Positions 1 through 8,625 of a stretch of 64,000 nt of DNA are shown here, piece after piece. Under the pieces are notes generated by a model. That model saw only the letters and a list, made by a program, of their open reading frames with translations. It had not been told where the DNA came from and did not search any database. The translations under genes and the position numbers were made by a program. The first letter of the stretch is position 1. Every line of letters starts with the position of its first letter. The stretch covers positions 1 to 64,000 of the forward strand of contig JBNKEI010000043.1 in the NCBI GenBank assembly GCA_050288705.1, given 5' to 3'. Source of the DNA: JBNKEI01 sp050288705. GTDB lineage: Bacteria > Myxococcota > Myxococcia > Myxococcales > UBA5297.

Positions 1-2
1 CG

Positions 3-2177
3 GCCTTAGGAGTAGTCAGCATACTTCCCGGAGTAGGCGTTTACGCACAAGCGATAATATTAATAAAAGAAGGCGCCGGAACTCTCTGGAAAATCCATGG
101 GGGAATTGCTGAATGGATAGATGAAAACCTATGGGATAGCCGAATGGCACTATTAAAGGAAATATTTGCCCTTTATGATTACACTGCTAACCAATCCACT
201 GCCAATCAGGAACTTTTGGGTTCAATCTCCGAAGACCACCAGTCAACCAGGGATCTTAATATTCAATTTCGAGCTCGGTCGGAAGCTATTAATGGCCTAT
301 TTGGCCTTATAGGTCGCGCCGGAGTTTGCGCAGATAACGAGGAAGAGTTTGATAAAGAAATTGTAAACCTAAAAGTTGAGAAATACATTAAGAGTCGAAT
401 ATTTGGTAATAAGTGGAATTTTTTGCTTTGCAGAGGTCGCTACACTGGCTGTGATGACGAGTGGCTATATTTAGAAAGGCTAACATTTGCCAGAAAGTAC
501 CTTTTACAAGAGCGATCACTATCCAAAAACCTGGATATGCTTATGGAGGAATCTGTTCCGGTTAATTTTCAGCAGTATTTTCCTATCCATAAAATAGAAT
601 CCAAATCAGTAGCCGAGCTAGCACGTATGTTGCGGGTGCATTTTATGGACCAGATAGATGACGACTGTATTGCTTGTACTGCCATTTATAAACGCCCAGC
701 TGAAAGTACTGACGACAAAGAATGGAAACTAATTAGCAAAGACGAAACTATTTCGCCATTCAATCAAATCCGTCTATTTATGGTCATGGACGATAAGATT
801 AAATCTGGTACTTATTCAGTAAAATTTCGTTTAGATATGGTAGACTTCGACAACATGGAAGGTCCGGAATATTCGACTTTGACTCATGTGCTGACTAACG
901 GCGAGCTTTTGGACTCGGAAAAGACATTTTTAGGAAGAGTTGGTTGCATTTACTACCCTTTTTACTATTTAGCTGGAAATCGAATTTTGGGCGTAAAACC
1001 TATGGCCAGGCTTCGCTTGGCCCAATTTCTAGATTCGAATTACCAAGTAAAATTTGACGATCTTCAGAACATAAAATATAGCTTCCACATGCAGGTGGCT
1101 GGTAAGGCATTTCAGGACTATATGGACCTTGCCAGAGGTCTTCCTAGTCAGCCAAGTTCTTCAGACAACGAAATATGCATGTCAGTGTTACCAAACCAGC
1201 ATCCAGAAGTTTCCAGAATGCTGAGCAAAGCTTTTCTAGGCTGTAGAAACACCAAAATTCAATACCCTCGGCTGTTTGATGCTAAATATTCCAATGCTGG
1301 GCCTGTCTATGTTCGCGTAGGTGGAAATGGCCCATTTTTACTCCGCTCAACCCATTGGGAACAAAGAAAGGAAAATAAGTATAAAGAGTACACTCATATT
1401 TTTGATGATTTTAATTGGCGCCAACCGGTAGAACTAGTGGTTATAGCTTTTTCTTCACAAAAACTGAACATTACGGAATACGACAAGGCAAACATTAATT
1501 GGAAAAATATTCCCTGCGAAATCTCGCTTCTAAATCCGGACGGATTGTTTTCAAACACTGATGGCCCTTCCCTTAACTCGAACCTACATTACATTGGAAA
1601 AATATTATGGGAGAACAACAACAATAGTCAAATAGTTCAGCCAGGACAGTTTCAGAAAGCTGACGATATTGACCAACGCGATATTGGCAATGCTTTAAAA
1701 GAATGGGTTAAGCAAGTTTTGGAAAACTCAACCAACGCCACTGGTCTATACCGCATAATTCATGCAGTCATGAAAGGTCAGCATATTGCTGAACGTCATC
1801 GCCCTGATACTTTTAATGACTTTATTACGCCTGAAGATGGCTACTTATTTGCCGCTCATTTTAGAGCGCAATACGTGAGCCCGCTTGGTGGCGATCCTAT
1901 AGATAGCATGCGGCCTTTTGGTCCGGAAGTAATTAATTCCGATTCAACGGAAAACAAATATTACACTTATCAAATTAAACAGTTTTCAACCGCTGCCAAT
2001 AGTGGAATCAATTGCCCCATGCAATTACAATTCTGCATGCTCCTGCGCGCTCCTACTAAGCAAGAAGAACACCTTACTCCGTGGGGAGGGTTGTCTGGCG
2101 ACCAGAGAAAAAAGAAATGGATTGTAGACCAAGCTAACGAAAAGGATGCCAGTCCTAAGTCTCTTCTTTCGAACTAG
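3..2177 (+). CDS. Large unrecognised protein, 5' end cut by window edge
   Basis: The reading frame is open from the first bases of the window, so the true start lies upstream; the ATG at 144 is only an internal methionine. At least 724 residues are visible. The first visible residues form a hydrophobic stretch (ALGVVSILPGVGVYAQAIIL), which may be a membrane segment, followed by a short amphipathic region ending in IAEWIDENLWDSR. The rest is a mixed-charge, soluble-looking protein with scattered aromatic residues and no nucleotide-binding, protease or repeat motif that I recognise. A few cysteines (such as DDDCIACTA) do not form a clear metal site. The tail is polar (QRKKKWIVDQANEKDASPKS). It ends just before a decayed minus-strand region, and its 3' end overlaps that remnant by 23 bases. 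Base composition looks more AT-rich than the neighbouring informational genes. Function unknown. Confidence 0.75.
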   Translation, partial: ALGVVSILPGVGVYAQAIILIKEGAGTLWKIHGGIAEWIDENLWDSRMALLKEIFALYDYTANQSTANQELLGSISEDHQSTRDLNIQFRARSEAINGLFGLIGRAGVCADNEEEFDKEIVNLKVEKYIKSRIFGNKWNFLLCRGRYTGCDDEWLYLERLTFARKYLLQERSLSKNLDMLMEESVPVNFQQYFPIHKIESKSVAELARMLRVHFMDQIDDDCIACTAIYKRPAESTDDKEWKLISKDETISPFNQIRLFMVMDDKIKSGTYSVKFRLDMVDFDNMEGPEYSTLTHVLTNGELLDSEKTFLGRVGCIYYPFYYLAGNRILGVKPMARLRLAQFLDSNYQVKFDDLQNIKYSFHMQVAGKAFQDYMDLARGLPSQPSSSDNEICMSVLPNQHPEVSRMLSKAFLGCRNTKIQYPRLFDAKYSNAGPVYVRVGGNGPFLLRSTHWEQRKENKYKEYTHIFDDFNWRQPVELVVIAFSSQKLNITEYDKANINWKNIPCEISLLNPDGLFSNTDGPSLNSNLHYIGKILWENNNNSQIVQPGQFQKADDIDQRDIGNALKEWVKQVLENSTNATGLYRIIHAVMKGQHIAERHRPDTFNDFITPEDGYLFAAHFRAQYVSPLGGDPIDSMRPFGPEVINSDSTENKYYTYQIKQFSTAANSGINCPMQLQFCMLLRAPTKQEEHLTPWGGLSGDQRKKKWIVDQANEKDASPKSLLSN

Positions 2178-2361
2178 CGCTGACATCGTATCCAAATTTT
2201 TTGTCTGAGTCTTGACTTCTTACTGCGAAGTTCTCCAGAGGGAAGGTCTCCTCCACATCCGCTACAATATGCGCGCGTAGTTCATGTAATAGGTAGGTCT
2301 CCAAAAGAGGGCCTCGCTCGGTGCGTTCCAAGGGTTCGCGCTTATGCTGTGCCTTTCTCAT
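2155..2361 (-). pseudogene. Remnant resembling the C-terminal DUF4143 part of an AAA ATPase
   Basis: A 68-residue frame contains ERGPLLETYLLHELRAH, which resembles the conserved G-P-L-F-E-T-x-x-x-x-E-L segment near the C-terminus of AAA_14/DUF4143 ATPases, proteins of roughly 400 residues. No Walker motifs or N-terminal part are present, so this looks like a fragment. It begins inside the last codons of the J-domain gene (about 20-base overlap) and runs past the stop of the large plus-strand gene. The residues after the motif do not match the usual DUF4143 tail, so a chance resemblance is possible. Confidence 0.4.
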
Positions 2362-2818
2362 TTTTCTTTGCCATCGCCTTATGCCACCGAAAGAAAACTA
2401 TCACCAGAAACGCACAAACCAACAAAAATGCGATCAAGAGGCCGAGTCCTGTCGAAAAAAGTCGAACAAGAATTGGAGCTATCGGTCTGACGAACAGAAC
2501 CAAAATCACCAGGCTCGCCAGCGTAATTTTCCATGAAATCGGTTTCCGGGCGGCCTTCGAGATAGGCGTGGAGCTTGATCTTTGCCTCTCTGCATGCCAG
2601 TCAAGCGTCGCGTCATACTTCCCGCGGTGTTCCGGGTCGCACAAGTTTTCGTAGGCAGCATTAATCGCAACCAGCTTTTGTTCCGCAAGATGTTGTAGCG
2701 GATTGTCTGAATGCTTGTCAGGGTGATAACGCGCAACAAGTTCAAGATACGCAGAGCGTATCTGTTCTTGCGTAGCATCTTTATGAACCCCGAGAAGATC
2801 ATAATATGTATTCTTCAT
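2342..2818 (-). CDS. Membrane-anchored DnaJ-domain protein
   Basis: This 158-residue protein starts with a J-domain (residues about 4-70). The helix II basic region is followed by the HPD motif (RYHPDKHSD), which stimulates the ATPase of Hsp70 in this family. A linker rich in Ser, Arg and Lys is followed by two closely spaced hydrophobic segments (ITLASLVILVLFV and GLGLLIAFLLVCAFLVIVFF) and a basic tail (RWHKAMAKKNEKG). It is therefore probably a type III J-protein held in the inner membrane. I chose the ATG at 2818 over an in-frame TTG three codons upstream because it begins the J-domain directly and has GGAG just upstream. The first bases overlap the end of a probably broken upstream gene. 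The client is unknown. Confidence 0.8.
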   Translation of the reverse strand: MKNTYYDLLGVHKDATQEQIRSAYLELVARYHPDKHSDNPLQHLAEQKLVAINAAYENLCDPEHRGKYDATLDWHAERQRSSSTPISKAARKPISWKITLASLVILVLFVRPIAPILVRLFSTGLGLLIAFLLVCAFLVIVFFRWHKAMAKKNEKGTA

Positions 2819-3211
2819 GCTCTCCAAGTAAAATGCCCCACCTTCTTCCGGCAGCTTTTGTAGGGCGACTTGCCAACCGCTCTCGATCGGGCCCCCGTTC
2901 GAATGTGTTGCATAAATCTTTGAACTCCGCTTGGTCCAGCGTAGCCCAAAAACCTACTTTCAAATACTTTTTCAACTGACATTTGACAGCATTGTCTTAC
3001 AGTTAACTTTTGCTGTGGCGACGAAAGCGTCTCGGAGCCGCATACCCACATCGCCAGAGAATGGCTGGAGCTCACTCAGCATGCTGACAATAATGAAGAT
3101 CAGCACGAGAGGAACATCTGCGAGCGCATGCACTGAATTATTTCGAAATCGCAGGGAGCGATCCAGATCGAGCGAGCAGCGCACGAGAAAGTGCGCAGCG
3201 ACGCTTGAGGA
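2799..3211 (-). pseudogene. Apparently frameshifted gene upstream of the J-domain gene
   Basis: Two minus-strand frames look protein-like in succession. The first runs from about 3211 (possible GTG at 3184, no good ribosome site) and contains a hydrophobic segment (LADVPLVLIFIIVSML), then MRLRDAFVATAKVNCK, ending at a stop near 2972. The second, in another frame, resumes near 2985 with CQLKKYLKVGFWATLDQAEF and continues charged and regular (FKDLCNTFERGPDRER) to a TGA at 2799, 20 bases inside the J-domain gene. Joining them needs one frameshift near 2985-2972. It could be a decaying gene, a sequencing error, or two chance frames; family not recognised. The interval 3212-3273 holds nothing I can identify. 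Confidence 0.35.
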
Positions 3212-3273
3212 CTAGGTATGATCGCCACCACCTACCGCCCAGGAATTTAACTCATTATTCCTAGCTCAATCAT

Positions 3274-3723
3274 CTATCTACCGGTAGAACCAAAGCCACC
3301 CGTTCCCCGCGAAGACTGATTCAATTCGTCAACTTCTTCAAATTCCGCCTGGACTACTGGTGCTAGCACTAGCTGAGCAATCCTCTCTCCACGTTGGGCG
3401 CGGAAAAGCTGACGTGAGTGATTAATTAGGCAAACCTGAACTTCACCCCGATAATCACTATCAATGGTTCCCGGAGCATTGAGTACAGTGACGCCAAATT
3501 TAGCAGCTAGTCCGCTTCGGGGCCGAACTTGTCCTTCCCAGCCTTCGGGAATTTCCAGAGCAATTCCAGTGGGAACCAACTGGGTAGCTCTTGGTTGTAG
3601 CTCAATGTCACAGTCAGCACGCAAATCAACTCCTGCTGAACCTGGGGTGGCATAACTAGGCAGAACCAAGGGCTCGCTCTCGCCAGCCCTTAGTCTATGA
3701 ATCTTTACCGAAATTCGTTTCAC
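3274..3723 (-). CDS. dut: dUTP diphosphatase (trimeric dUTPase)
   Basis: Hydrolyses dUTP to dUMP and pyrophosphate, keeping uracil out of DNA and supplying the thymidylate precursor. All five trimeric dUTPase motifs are visible in 149 residues: AGVDLRAD (1), RPRSGLA (2), GTIDSDYRGEV with the catalytic Asp region (3), RIAQLVLAPV (4), and the C-terminal glycine-rich arm RGTGGFGSTG (5). Length is normal for the family. The start is GTG at 3723, which overlaps the stop of pnp in a GTGA arrangement, with AGGTGA a few bases upstream. The gene is therefore translationally coupled to pnp and is the last gene of the cluster. I see no clear terminator after it. Confidence 0.97.
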   Translation of the reverse strand: MKRISVKIHRLRAGESEPLVLPSYATPGSAGVDLRADCDIELQPRATQLVPTGIALEIPEGWEGQVRPRSGLAAKFGVTVLNAPGTIDSDYRGEVQVCLINHSRQLFRAQRGERIAQLVLAPVVQAEFEEVDELNQSSRGTGGFGSTGR

Positions 3724-5999
3724 GAATTGCTCACCTGGTTAATGTCGTCAGCCGGTTGCTCGCGCTTTTCTTGATTCTCGCCGCTCCCCTGGCCCTCGCG
3801 ATTATTGCCCCGCCGGCTTCTTCCCGAATTACCTCGGTCCCGACTACGGCTGCCTCTTTCCTCTCGTTCCTCGCGCGGTGCCACTGGCGATATTTCGCCT
3901 TCCTTGGCCCCAATAGCTTCTTTACGGGACAAACGTATCTTTCCGGTACGGTCTACGGCAATGACTTTTACTAGGACTTCGTCACCCTCTTTAAGAACGT
4001 CGGCCACGTTCTCTACCCGTTTTTCGGAAAGCTCGCTAACGTGCACCAAACCATCTGTTCCCGGGAAAAGCTCAACAAAGGCGCCAAACTCCGCCAGTTT
4101 TTTCACCGTACCAAGATAAACCCGCCCAATTTCTGCTTCCTGAGTCAGGTTTTTAATCATGCGAATTGCTTGCTCTACCGAGACTTGGCTTGGCGAAGCA
4201 ATGGCAATGGTTCCGTCATCTTCCACATTGATGGCGCAGTTAGTACGCGCAATAATGTCGCGGATTACTTTTCCGCCTGGCCCAATAACGTCTTTGATAC
4301 GCTCTGGACGGATCTTAATGGAAGTAATTCTTGGTGCATACTTGCTGATTTCCGACCGTGGTTGGGCAATGGTCTCTTTCATTTTGCCCAGAATGAACAG
4401 TCGACCTTGCCTGGCCTGCTCCAATGCACATTCGAGAATTTCTCGAGAAACACCAGTTACTTTGATATCCATCTGGATAGCGGTGATTCCTTTTTCGGTT
4501 CCACAGATTTTGAAATCCATGTCTCCCAAATGATCTTCGTCGCCAAGAATGTCGGAAAGTACTGCGACCCGCTCCTCTTCTTTGATGAGACCCATGGCAA
4601 TACCTGCCACCGGCTCAACAATCGGTACTCCCGCATCCATCAAAGCCAAACAGCCTCCACATACTGAAGCCATAGAAGAAGAGCCGTTAGATTCCAGAAC
4701 ATCGCTTACTAGACGAACGGTGTAGGGAAACTTGCTTTCTTCAGTGGGCATTACTTGTCGCAGCGCCCGCTCAGCCAATGCACCATGGCCAATTTCCCGC
4801 CGCCCTGGGCTGCGCATAAACTTTACTTCGCCCACACTGAAAGGCGGAAAGTTATAATGCAGCATGAATTTCTTGGAACTCTGACCAGTCAGAGTCTCCA
4901 CACACTGCTCGTCTTCTAGCGTTCCCAAGGTAGCAGCAACCAATGCCTGGGTTTCACCTCGCGTGAAAAGAGCAGAGCCATGGGTTCTGGGCAGCAATCC
5001 GGTTTCGCAGGTAATTTGGCGAACTTCGTCTAGTTTTCGGCCCCCAATACGGTTCCCGGTATCTAGCACCATAGAACGAACATACTCGTATTTCAGATCT
5101 TCTATAAAACCCTTAATTACTCTCTCGGCTGGCAAATATTCTTCTCCCATTTGCTCAGCTAGGCGCGTGCAAATATCGTTTTTGGCGGCAGAAAGAGCCT
5201 CGTAGCGGCCTTGCTTTTGCGCAATTTGATAAGCTGCCTCAATAGCCTGCAGACCAATTTCTTTTACTTTGGCTTTTAGATTTTGGTCTACCGTTGGCTC
5301 CGCAAATTCACGTTTGTTTTTTCCACACTCGGCACGCAAATCATTCTGTAACTTGATGATTGGCTGTGCTGCTTGAAAAGCAAATAGCAAAGCTTCAATC
5401 ATTTCGGTTTCGGGAATTTGGTTCGCTCCTCCCTCCACCATCACAATGGCTTCTTCGGAAGAAACTACCACTAGGTCTAGATCGGACTCTAGACGTTGCT
5501 GCTCGTTAGGATTGGCAACCAGCTCACCTCCCAGACGTCCAATCCGAACTCCCGCTATAGGTCCGAAAAACGGAATATCCGACAAGTGAAGAGCAGCAGA
5601 AGCCGCGGTTATGGCATGAATATCCGGCTCATTTGCCTGGTCAGCGGAAAGCACCATCGCAATTATTTGCGTCTCAAAGAAAAACCCTTCCGGAAACAAG
5701 GGACGAAGAGAACGATCTATCAATCTGCTAGTAAGAGTCTCTTTTTCGCTAGGTCTGCCTTCTCGCTTAAAATAACTTCCGGGAATACGACCGGCCGCAT
5801 AAAGCTTTTCTTGGTAATCGACAGTGAGAGGGAAAAAATCTAACCCCTCCTTCTTTTCTGGAGAAGAAACTGCGGTTACCAAAAGTACTGTATCACCGAA
5901 TTGAAGAGTAATTGAGCCATGAGCTTGCTTGGCTAGCTTTCCTGTTTCTAGAACTAGCTCTTTTTCGCCCACAACCATTGACTTGCTAACAACCTGCAT
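3720..5999 (-). CDS. pnp: Polyribonucleotide nucleotidyltransferase (PNPase)
   Basis: Phosphorolytic 3'-5' exoribonuclease of the RNA degradosome; it releases nucleoside diphosphates from RNA. The 759 residues show the family order: first RNase PH domain (about 10-145), all-alpha linker domain, second RNase PH domain (about 325-460), KH domain with the GxxG loop in RPERIKDVIGPGGKVIRDI, and S1 domain starting around GRVYLGTVKKLAEFGAFVEL. After S1 there is an extra low-complexity tail rich in Arg, Ser, Glu and Gly (EEREERGSRSRDRGNSGRSR), perhaps an RNA- or partner-binding extension. The ATG at 5999 has AAGGA upstream. It follows rpsO, as in many bacteria, but with an rpsO terminator between, so it may have its own promoter or depend on read-through. 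Confidence 0.98.
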   Translation of the reverse strand: MQVVSKSMVVGEKELVLETGKLAKQAHGSITLQFGDTVLLVTAVSSPEKKEGLDFFPLTVDYQEKLYAAGRIPGSYFKREGRPSEKETLTSRLIDRSLRPLFPEGFFFETQIIAMVLSADQANEPDIHAITAASAALHLSDIPFFGPIAGVRIGRLGGELVANPNEQQRLESDLDLVVVSSEEAIVMVEGGANQIPETEMIEALLFAFQAAQPIIKLQNDLRAECGKNKREFAEPTVDQNLKAKVKEIGLQAIEAAYQIAQKQGRYEALSAAKNDICTRLAEQMGEEYLPAERVIKGFIEDLKYEYVRSMVLDTGNRIGGRKLDEVRQITCETGLLPRTHGSALFTRGETQALVAATLGTLEDEQCVETLTGQSSKKFMLHYNFPPFSVGEVKFMRSPGRREIGHGALAERALRQVMPTEESKFPYTVRLVSDVLESNGSSSMASVCGGCLALMDAGVPIVEPVAGIAMGLIKEEERVAVLSDILGDEDHLGDMDFKICGTEKGITAIQMDIKVTGVSREILECALEQARQGRLFILGKMKETIAQPRSEISKYAPRITSIKIRPERIKDVIGPGGKVIRDIIARTNCAINVEDDGTIAIASPSQVSVEQAIRMIKNLTQEAEIGRVYLGTVKKLAEFGAFVELFPGTDGLVHVSELSEKRVENVADVLKEGDEVLVKVIAVDRTGKIRLSRKEAIGAKEGEISPVAPREEREERGSRSRDRGNSGRSRRGNNREGQGSGENQEKREQPADDINQVSNS

Positions 6000-6319
6000 A
6001 AAACTGATTCCTTCTTTCTCGCACCTTTATTTAGGGTGCAGGCACAAAGACGGACAATTACTTAGAGTCCTAGTCGCGTCGAGCGCCATAGCGATCGCAG
6101 TTGACACTCGAGCAGAAAATTCTCCAAGACGCGCGTCCTTAACTTTCACAACCCGCCTTGCGTATTGGAAAACGATACTCCCAAGAGTTTAGCTTTTGAT
6201 CCCTTCGCTATCCCTGACTGGGGCTCAGAGATACTGACGAAACCAAAAGACAACTCGCTTTCCATACACAACGCATGTAAAAAATAGGCCCGGTTATATA
6301 CGGGCCCGTTCCACAAACG
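6000..6319 (-). other. rpsO-pnp intergenic region and pnp leader
   Basis: A 320-base interval with no gene. On the minus strand it holds the rpsO terminator (6279-6306). It also holds a small hairpin with arms GCACC and GGTGC (6021-6039) just upstream of the pnp ribosome-binding site, and two short perfect palindromes: GACGCGCGTC at 6128-6137 and GCGATCGC at 6091-6098. In enteric bacteria a pnp leader hairpin is an RNase III and autoregulation site. Whether this shorter hairpin plays that part is inference. Confidence 0.4.
6279..6306 (-). terminator. Rho-independent terminator after rpsO
   Basis: Read on the minus strand: a stem of CGGGCC/GGCCCG arms (6301-6306 with 6287-6292), an 8-base AT-rich loop, then TATTTTTT. 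It lies 14 bases after the rpsO stop codon. Confidence 0.85.
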
Positions 6320-6610
6320 TTATTTCCGAATTCCTAGAGTTCCAATCAAATCTCGATAACGTTTTTCGTCTTTTGACTTAATATAGTCGAGCAATCGTCG
6401 GCGCTTTCCTACCAGCTTTAAAAGACCACGACGACTATGAAAATCTTTGACATGCCCACGCCCGCCATCAGCAAGGGGCTTAAAATGTTCGGTGAGAGTA
6501 CTAATTCTTTCAGTCAGCAAAGCAATCTGAACTTCTGGAGAGCCAGTGTCACCCTCGTGTTGTGCAAACTTGCTTACAATTTCTGACTTTTTTTCCTTTT
6601 CAAGCGCCAT
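6320..6610 (-). CDS. rpsO: 30S ribosomal protein S15
   Basis: Binds the three-way junction of 16S rRNA early in 30S assembly. The 96 residues contain the family core: DTGSPEVQIALLTERI, HFKPLADGGRGHVKDFHSRR and GLLKLVGKRRRLLDYIKSKD, ending in LIGTLGIRK. Known S15 proteins are about 89 residues starting MALxxEKKxEIV, so I chose the ATG at 6610 (MALEKEKKSEIVSKF). An 11-residue Arg-rich upstream extension from a TTG is also open. The strong AGGAGG site lies 18 bases before the ATG, which is longer than usual. It is separated from truB by about 200 bases and from pnp by a terminator. Confidence 0.97.
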   Translation of the reverse strand: MALEKEKKSEIVSKFAQHEGDTGSPEVQIALLTERISTLTEHFKPLADGGRGHVKDFHSRRGLLKLVGKRRRLLDYIKSKDEKRYRDLIGTLGIRK

Positions 6611-6659
6611 TTTTTCTCTCTTAATCCGCCTCCTGCGGGACAAACCTACCCAGACCTGA

Positions 6660-6698
6660 TTGACGACGAGAACACTTTTTCTTTACTTCACTCGTCAA
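6660..6698 (-). promoter_or_regulatory. Hairpin in the rpsO leader, candidate S15 control element
   Basis: Arms TTGACGAG and CTCGTC(GTC)AA, 8 base pairs with a 3-base bulge and a 20-base loop, lie about 50 bases before rpsO on the minus strand. S15 is known to repress its own mRNA through leader structures in several bacteria. This one is only a positional candidate. Confidence 0.3.
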
Positions 6699-6809
6699 CA
6701 ATCACTCGCCACCACGGAGGGGTATAGGAGGCGAGCGCTGCAGACACGAAGTATACGAATACAACTAGTAACGTCAATGATACATTCCAACGAATTTTTT
6801 CTCGAGGCA

Positions 6810-7703
6810 TCAAGCCGCAAATACGCGCTGGTATTTTGGCTCGCCGTTGCGCCACTCGATGACTGCCAACAGCTCTCCATCTAAAGAGACTAAGCGTAAC
6901 TTTTGTCCAAGCTGCTTCTGGCACAGAATCTCTGACAGTCCTTCAATAGTGCTAAGCCGCTGACCATTAGAGATTTTGGCTCGCTGTTCCGTTCCTACTT
7001 TTAACTCCGGAAGAAAAGAAAGAGACTGACTTTCGGAAATAAGGCATTGAGAAAGGCTTTGACTTTTGCGCATCTCTTCCAAAGTGAACGCATCTTCAAG
7101 AGACAATCTCCCACTACGAGTCCTTCTCAGATCACTCAAATGCGCATGACAGCCCAGTCGCTGGCCAATGTCGTGCGCCAGAGAACGAATATAGGTTCCC
7201 TTTGAGCACACAACCCTTAGTCGCAAATAGGGATGAACCCATTCCTGTAATTCAAGTGTTTGGACAGTAACCAATCGACATGGGCGCTCGATTTCCTTTC
7301 CTTGGCGAGCCAGCTCGTATAAACGTTTGCCTCGCACCTTGACCGCCGAATACATTGGAGGTAACTGGTCAAACGAGCCGCGAAAACTATCTAGAACTTT
7401 TTCCAACTCTTCTTTGGAAAAAGAGGGCACATCTGATCTGGCAAGCACTACTCCCGTACGATCTTGGGTGTCAGTAGAGATTCCCAAACACACTGTAGCC
7501 AAGTATTCTTTTTCGCCGTCGGTTAGCAGAGGAACTAAGCGCGTAGCGCTGCCTACGCAAACAGGCAACACCCCGGTAGCCATGGGGTCAAGAGTACCAG
7601 TATGACCCACCTTTCGGGTACCTAAATGACGGCGAACTTCTCGCACCACGTCAAAAGAGGTGATCCCTTCTGGTTTATCTATAACTAAGATTCCGTTAGT
7701 CAT
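6810..7703 (-). CDS. truB: tRNA pseudouridine(55) synthase
   Basis: Converts U55 in the T-loop of tRNA to pseudouridine. The N-terminus NGILVIDKPEGITSFDVV and the catalytic motif GHTGTLDPMATGVLPV (catalytic Asp near residue 40) are diagnostic, followed by KEYLATVCLGISTDTQD and CSKGTYIRSLAHDIG. About 297 residues, with a C-terminal PUA-like segment (KVGTEQRAKISNGQ... LVSLDGELLAVIEW). I chose the ATG at 7703; a GTG lies one codon earlier. The gene starts 5 bases after the folD stop without a clear ribosome site, so coupled translation is likely. About 200 bases separate it from rpsO. Confidence 0.97.
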   Translation of the reverse strand: MTNGILVIDKPEGITSFDVVREVRRHLGTRKVGHTGTLDPMATGVLPVCVGSATRLVPLLTDGEKEYLATVCLGISTDTQDRTGVVLARSDVPSFSKEELEKVLDSFRGSFDQLPPMYSAVKVRGKRLYELARQGKEIERPCRLVTVQTLELQEWVHPYLRLRVVCSKGTYIRSLAHDIGQRLGCHAHLSDLRRTRSGRLSLEDAFTLEEMRKSQSLSQCLISESQSLSFLPELKVGTEQRAKISNGQRLSTIEGLSEILCQKQLGQKLRLVSLDGELLAVIEWRNGEPKYQRVFAA

Positions 7704-7708
7704 CACGA

Positions 7709-8587
7709 TTAGCTAGCGTAATCAGTACCAGTTTGGGAAATAGCAACTGACGCCGCCCGCTCCGCGGCTTCAACCGTTTGAGCAACGAGAGTAGCAATAG
7801 TCATCGGCCCTACTCCGCCAGGCACTGGAGTATATGCAGAACAACGATTGATAATTGCAGTTAGTTCGATATCTCCCACCCGCTGGGGGTGATATCCGGC
7901 GTCTACTACTACTGCGCCATTTTTTATCCAATCGCCACGAATCATTTCCGGCCTTCCTACCGCCCCTACTACCAAATCTGCCTGCCTTACCAGGTCAGGT
8001 AATCCCATTGTTCGGGAATGACAGATTAGCACTGTGGCATTGGCCTCTAACAGCATTAAGGCCATGGGTTTTCCTAAAATAGGACTGCGCCCCACTACTA
8101 CCGCCAGCTTTCCCTGCAGATCAATATTGTAGTGCTTAAGCAAAGTCATAATACCTTTGGGCGTAGCCGACCCAAAAGCATTCTCTCCCATGCTCATGCG
8201 GCCAAAACCTAAGCAGGTGACCCCATCTACATCTTTTTCCAAGGCAATGGCATCAAAACAGGCTCGCTCATTTACTTGCGAAGGAACTGGATGCTGTAAC
8301 AAAATTCCGTGTACATCTGGATTGCCATTGAGCTCTTTAATACTTTGAAGAACCTGTTCGGTGGTGGCAGTATCTGGTAGCTCAACAGCCTGCGAATCCA
8401 TTCCCACACGGCGGCAAGCATTGCCTTTCATTTTGACATAGGTTGCCGATGCAGAATCGTTCCCTACCAAAATTGTGGCCAGAATAGGGGTTCTCCCTCC
8501 ATTTATTTGCTTGAGTCGATCTACTCGCTTAGCTAATTCTGTTTCCATTTGCTGAGCCAGTGCTTTGCCATCTAGTCGAATTGACAC
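7709..8587 (-). CDS. folD: Bifunctional methylenetetrahydrofolate dehydrogenase / cyclohydrolase
   Basis: Interconverts 5,10-methylene-, methenyl- and 10-formyl-tetrahydrofolate, feeding purine synthesis and initiator-tRNA formylation. Family signatures: TYVKMKGNACRRVGMDSQ (the conserved Tyr/Lys region), GILLQHPVP, EKDVDGVT, the dinucleotide segment VVGRSPILGKPMALMLL, and the C-terminal PVPGGVGPMTIATLV. About 292 residues, normal length. The GTG at 8587 has GGAG seven bases upstream; a TTG one codon earlier is also possible. It sits between the DHH phosphatase gene and truB in an operon normally made of ribosome and tRNA maturation genes, an unusual location for folD. Confidence 0.97.
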   Translation of the reverse strand: MSIRLDGKALAQQMETELAKRVDRLKQINGGRTPILATILVGNDSASATYVKMKGNACRRVGMDSQAVELPDTATTEQVLQSIKELNGNPDVHGILLQHPVPSQVNERACFDAIALEKDVDGVTCLGFGRMSMGENAFGSATPKGIMTLLKHYNIDLQGKLAVVVGRSPILGKPMALMLLEANATVLICHSRTMGLPDLVRQADLVVGAVGRPEMIRGDWIKNGAVVVDAGYHPQRVGDIELTAIINRCSAYTPVPGGVGPMTIATLVAQTVEAAERAASVAISQTGTDYAS

Positions 8588-8625
8588 CAAGTCTCTCCTT
8601 CCTGGTAAAATGCTTGCTGTTTAGG

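Noticed and set aside
2815..3075. 86-codon minus-strand frame
   Set aside because: It runs in a different frame over the two protein-like pieces of the broken gene, is rich in Arg, Ser and Cys, and looks like a shadow.
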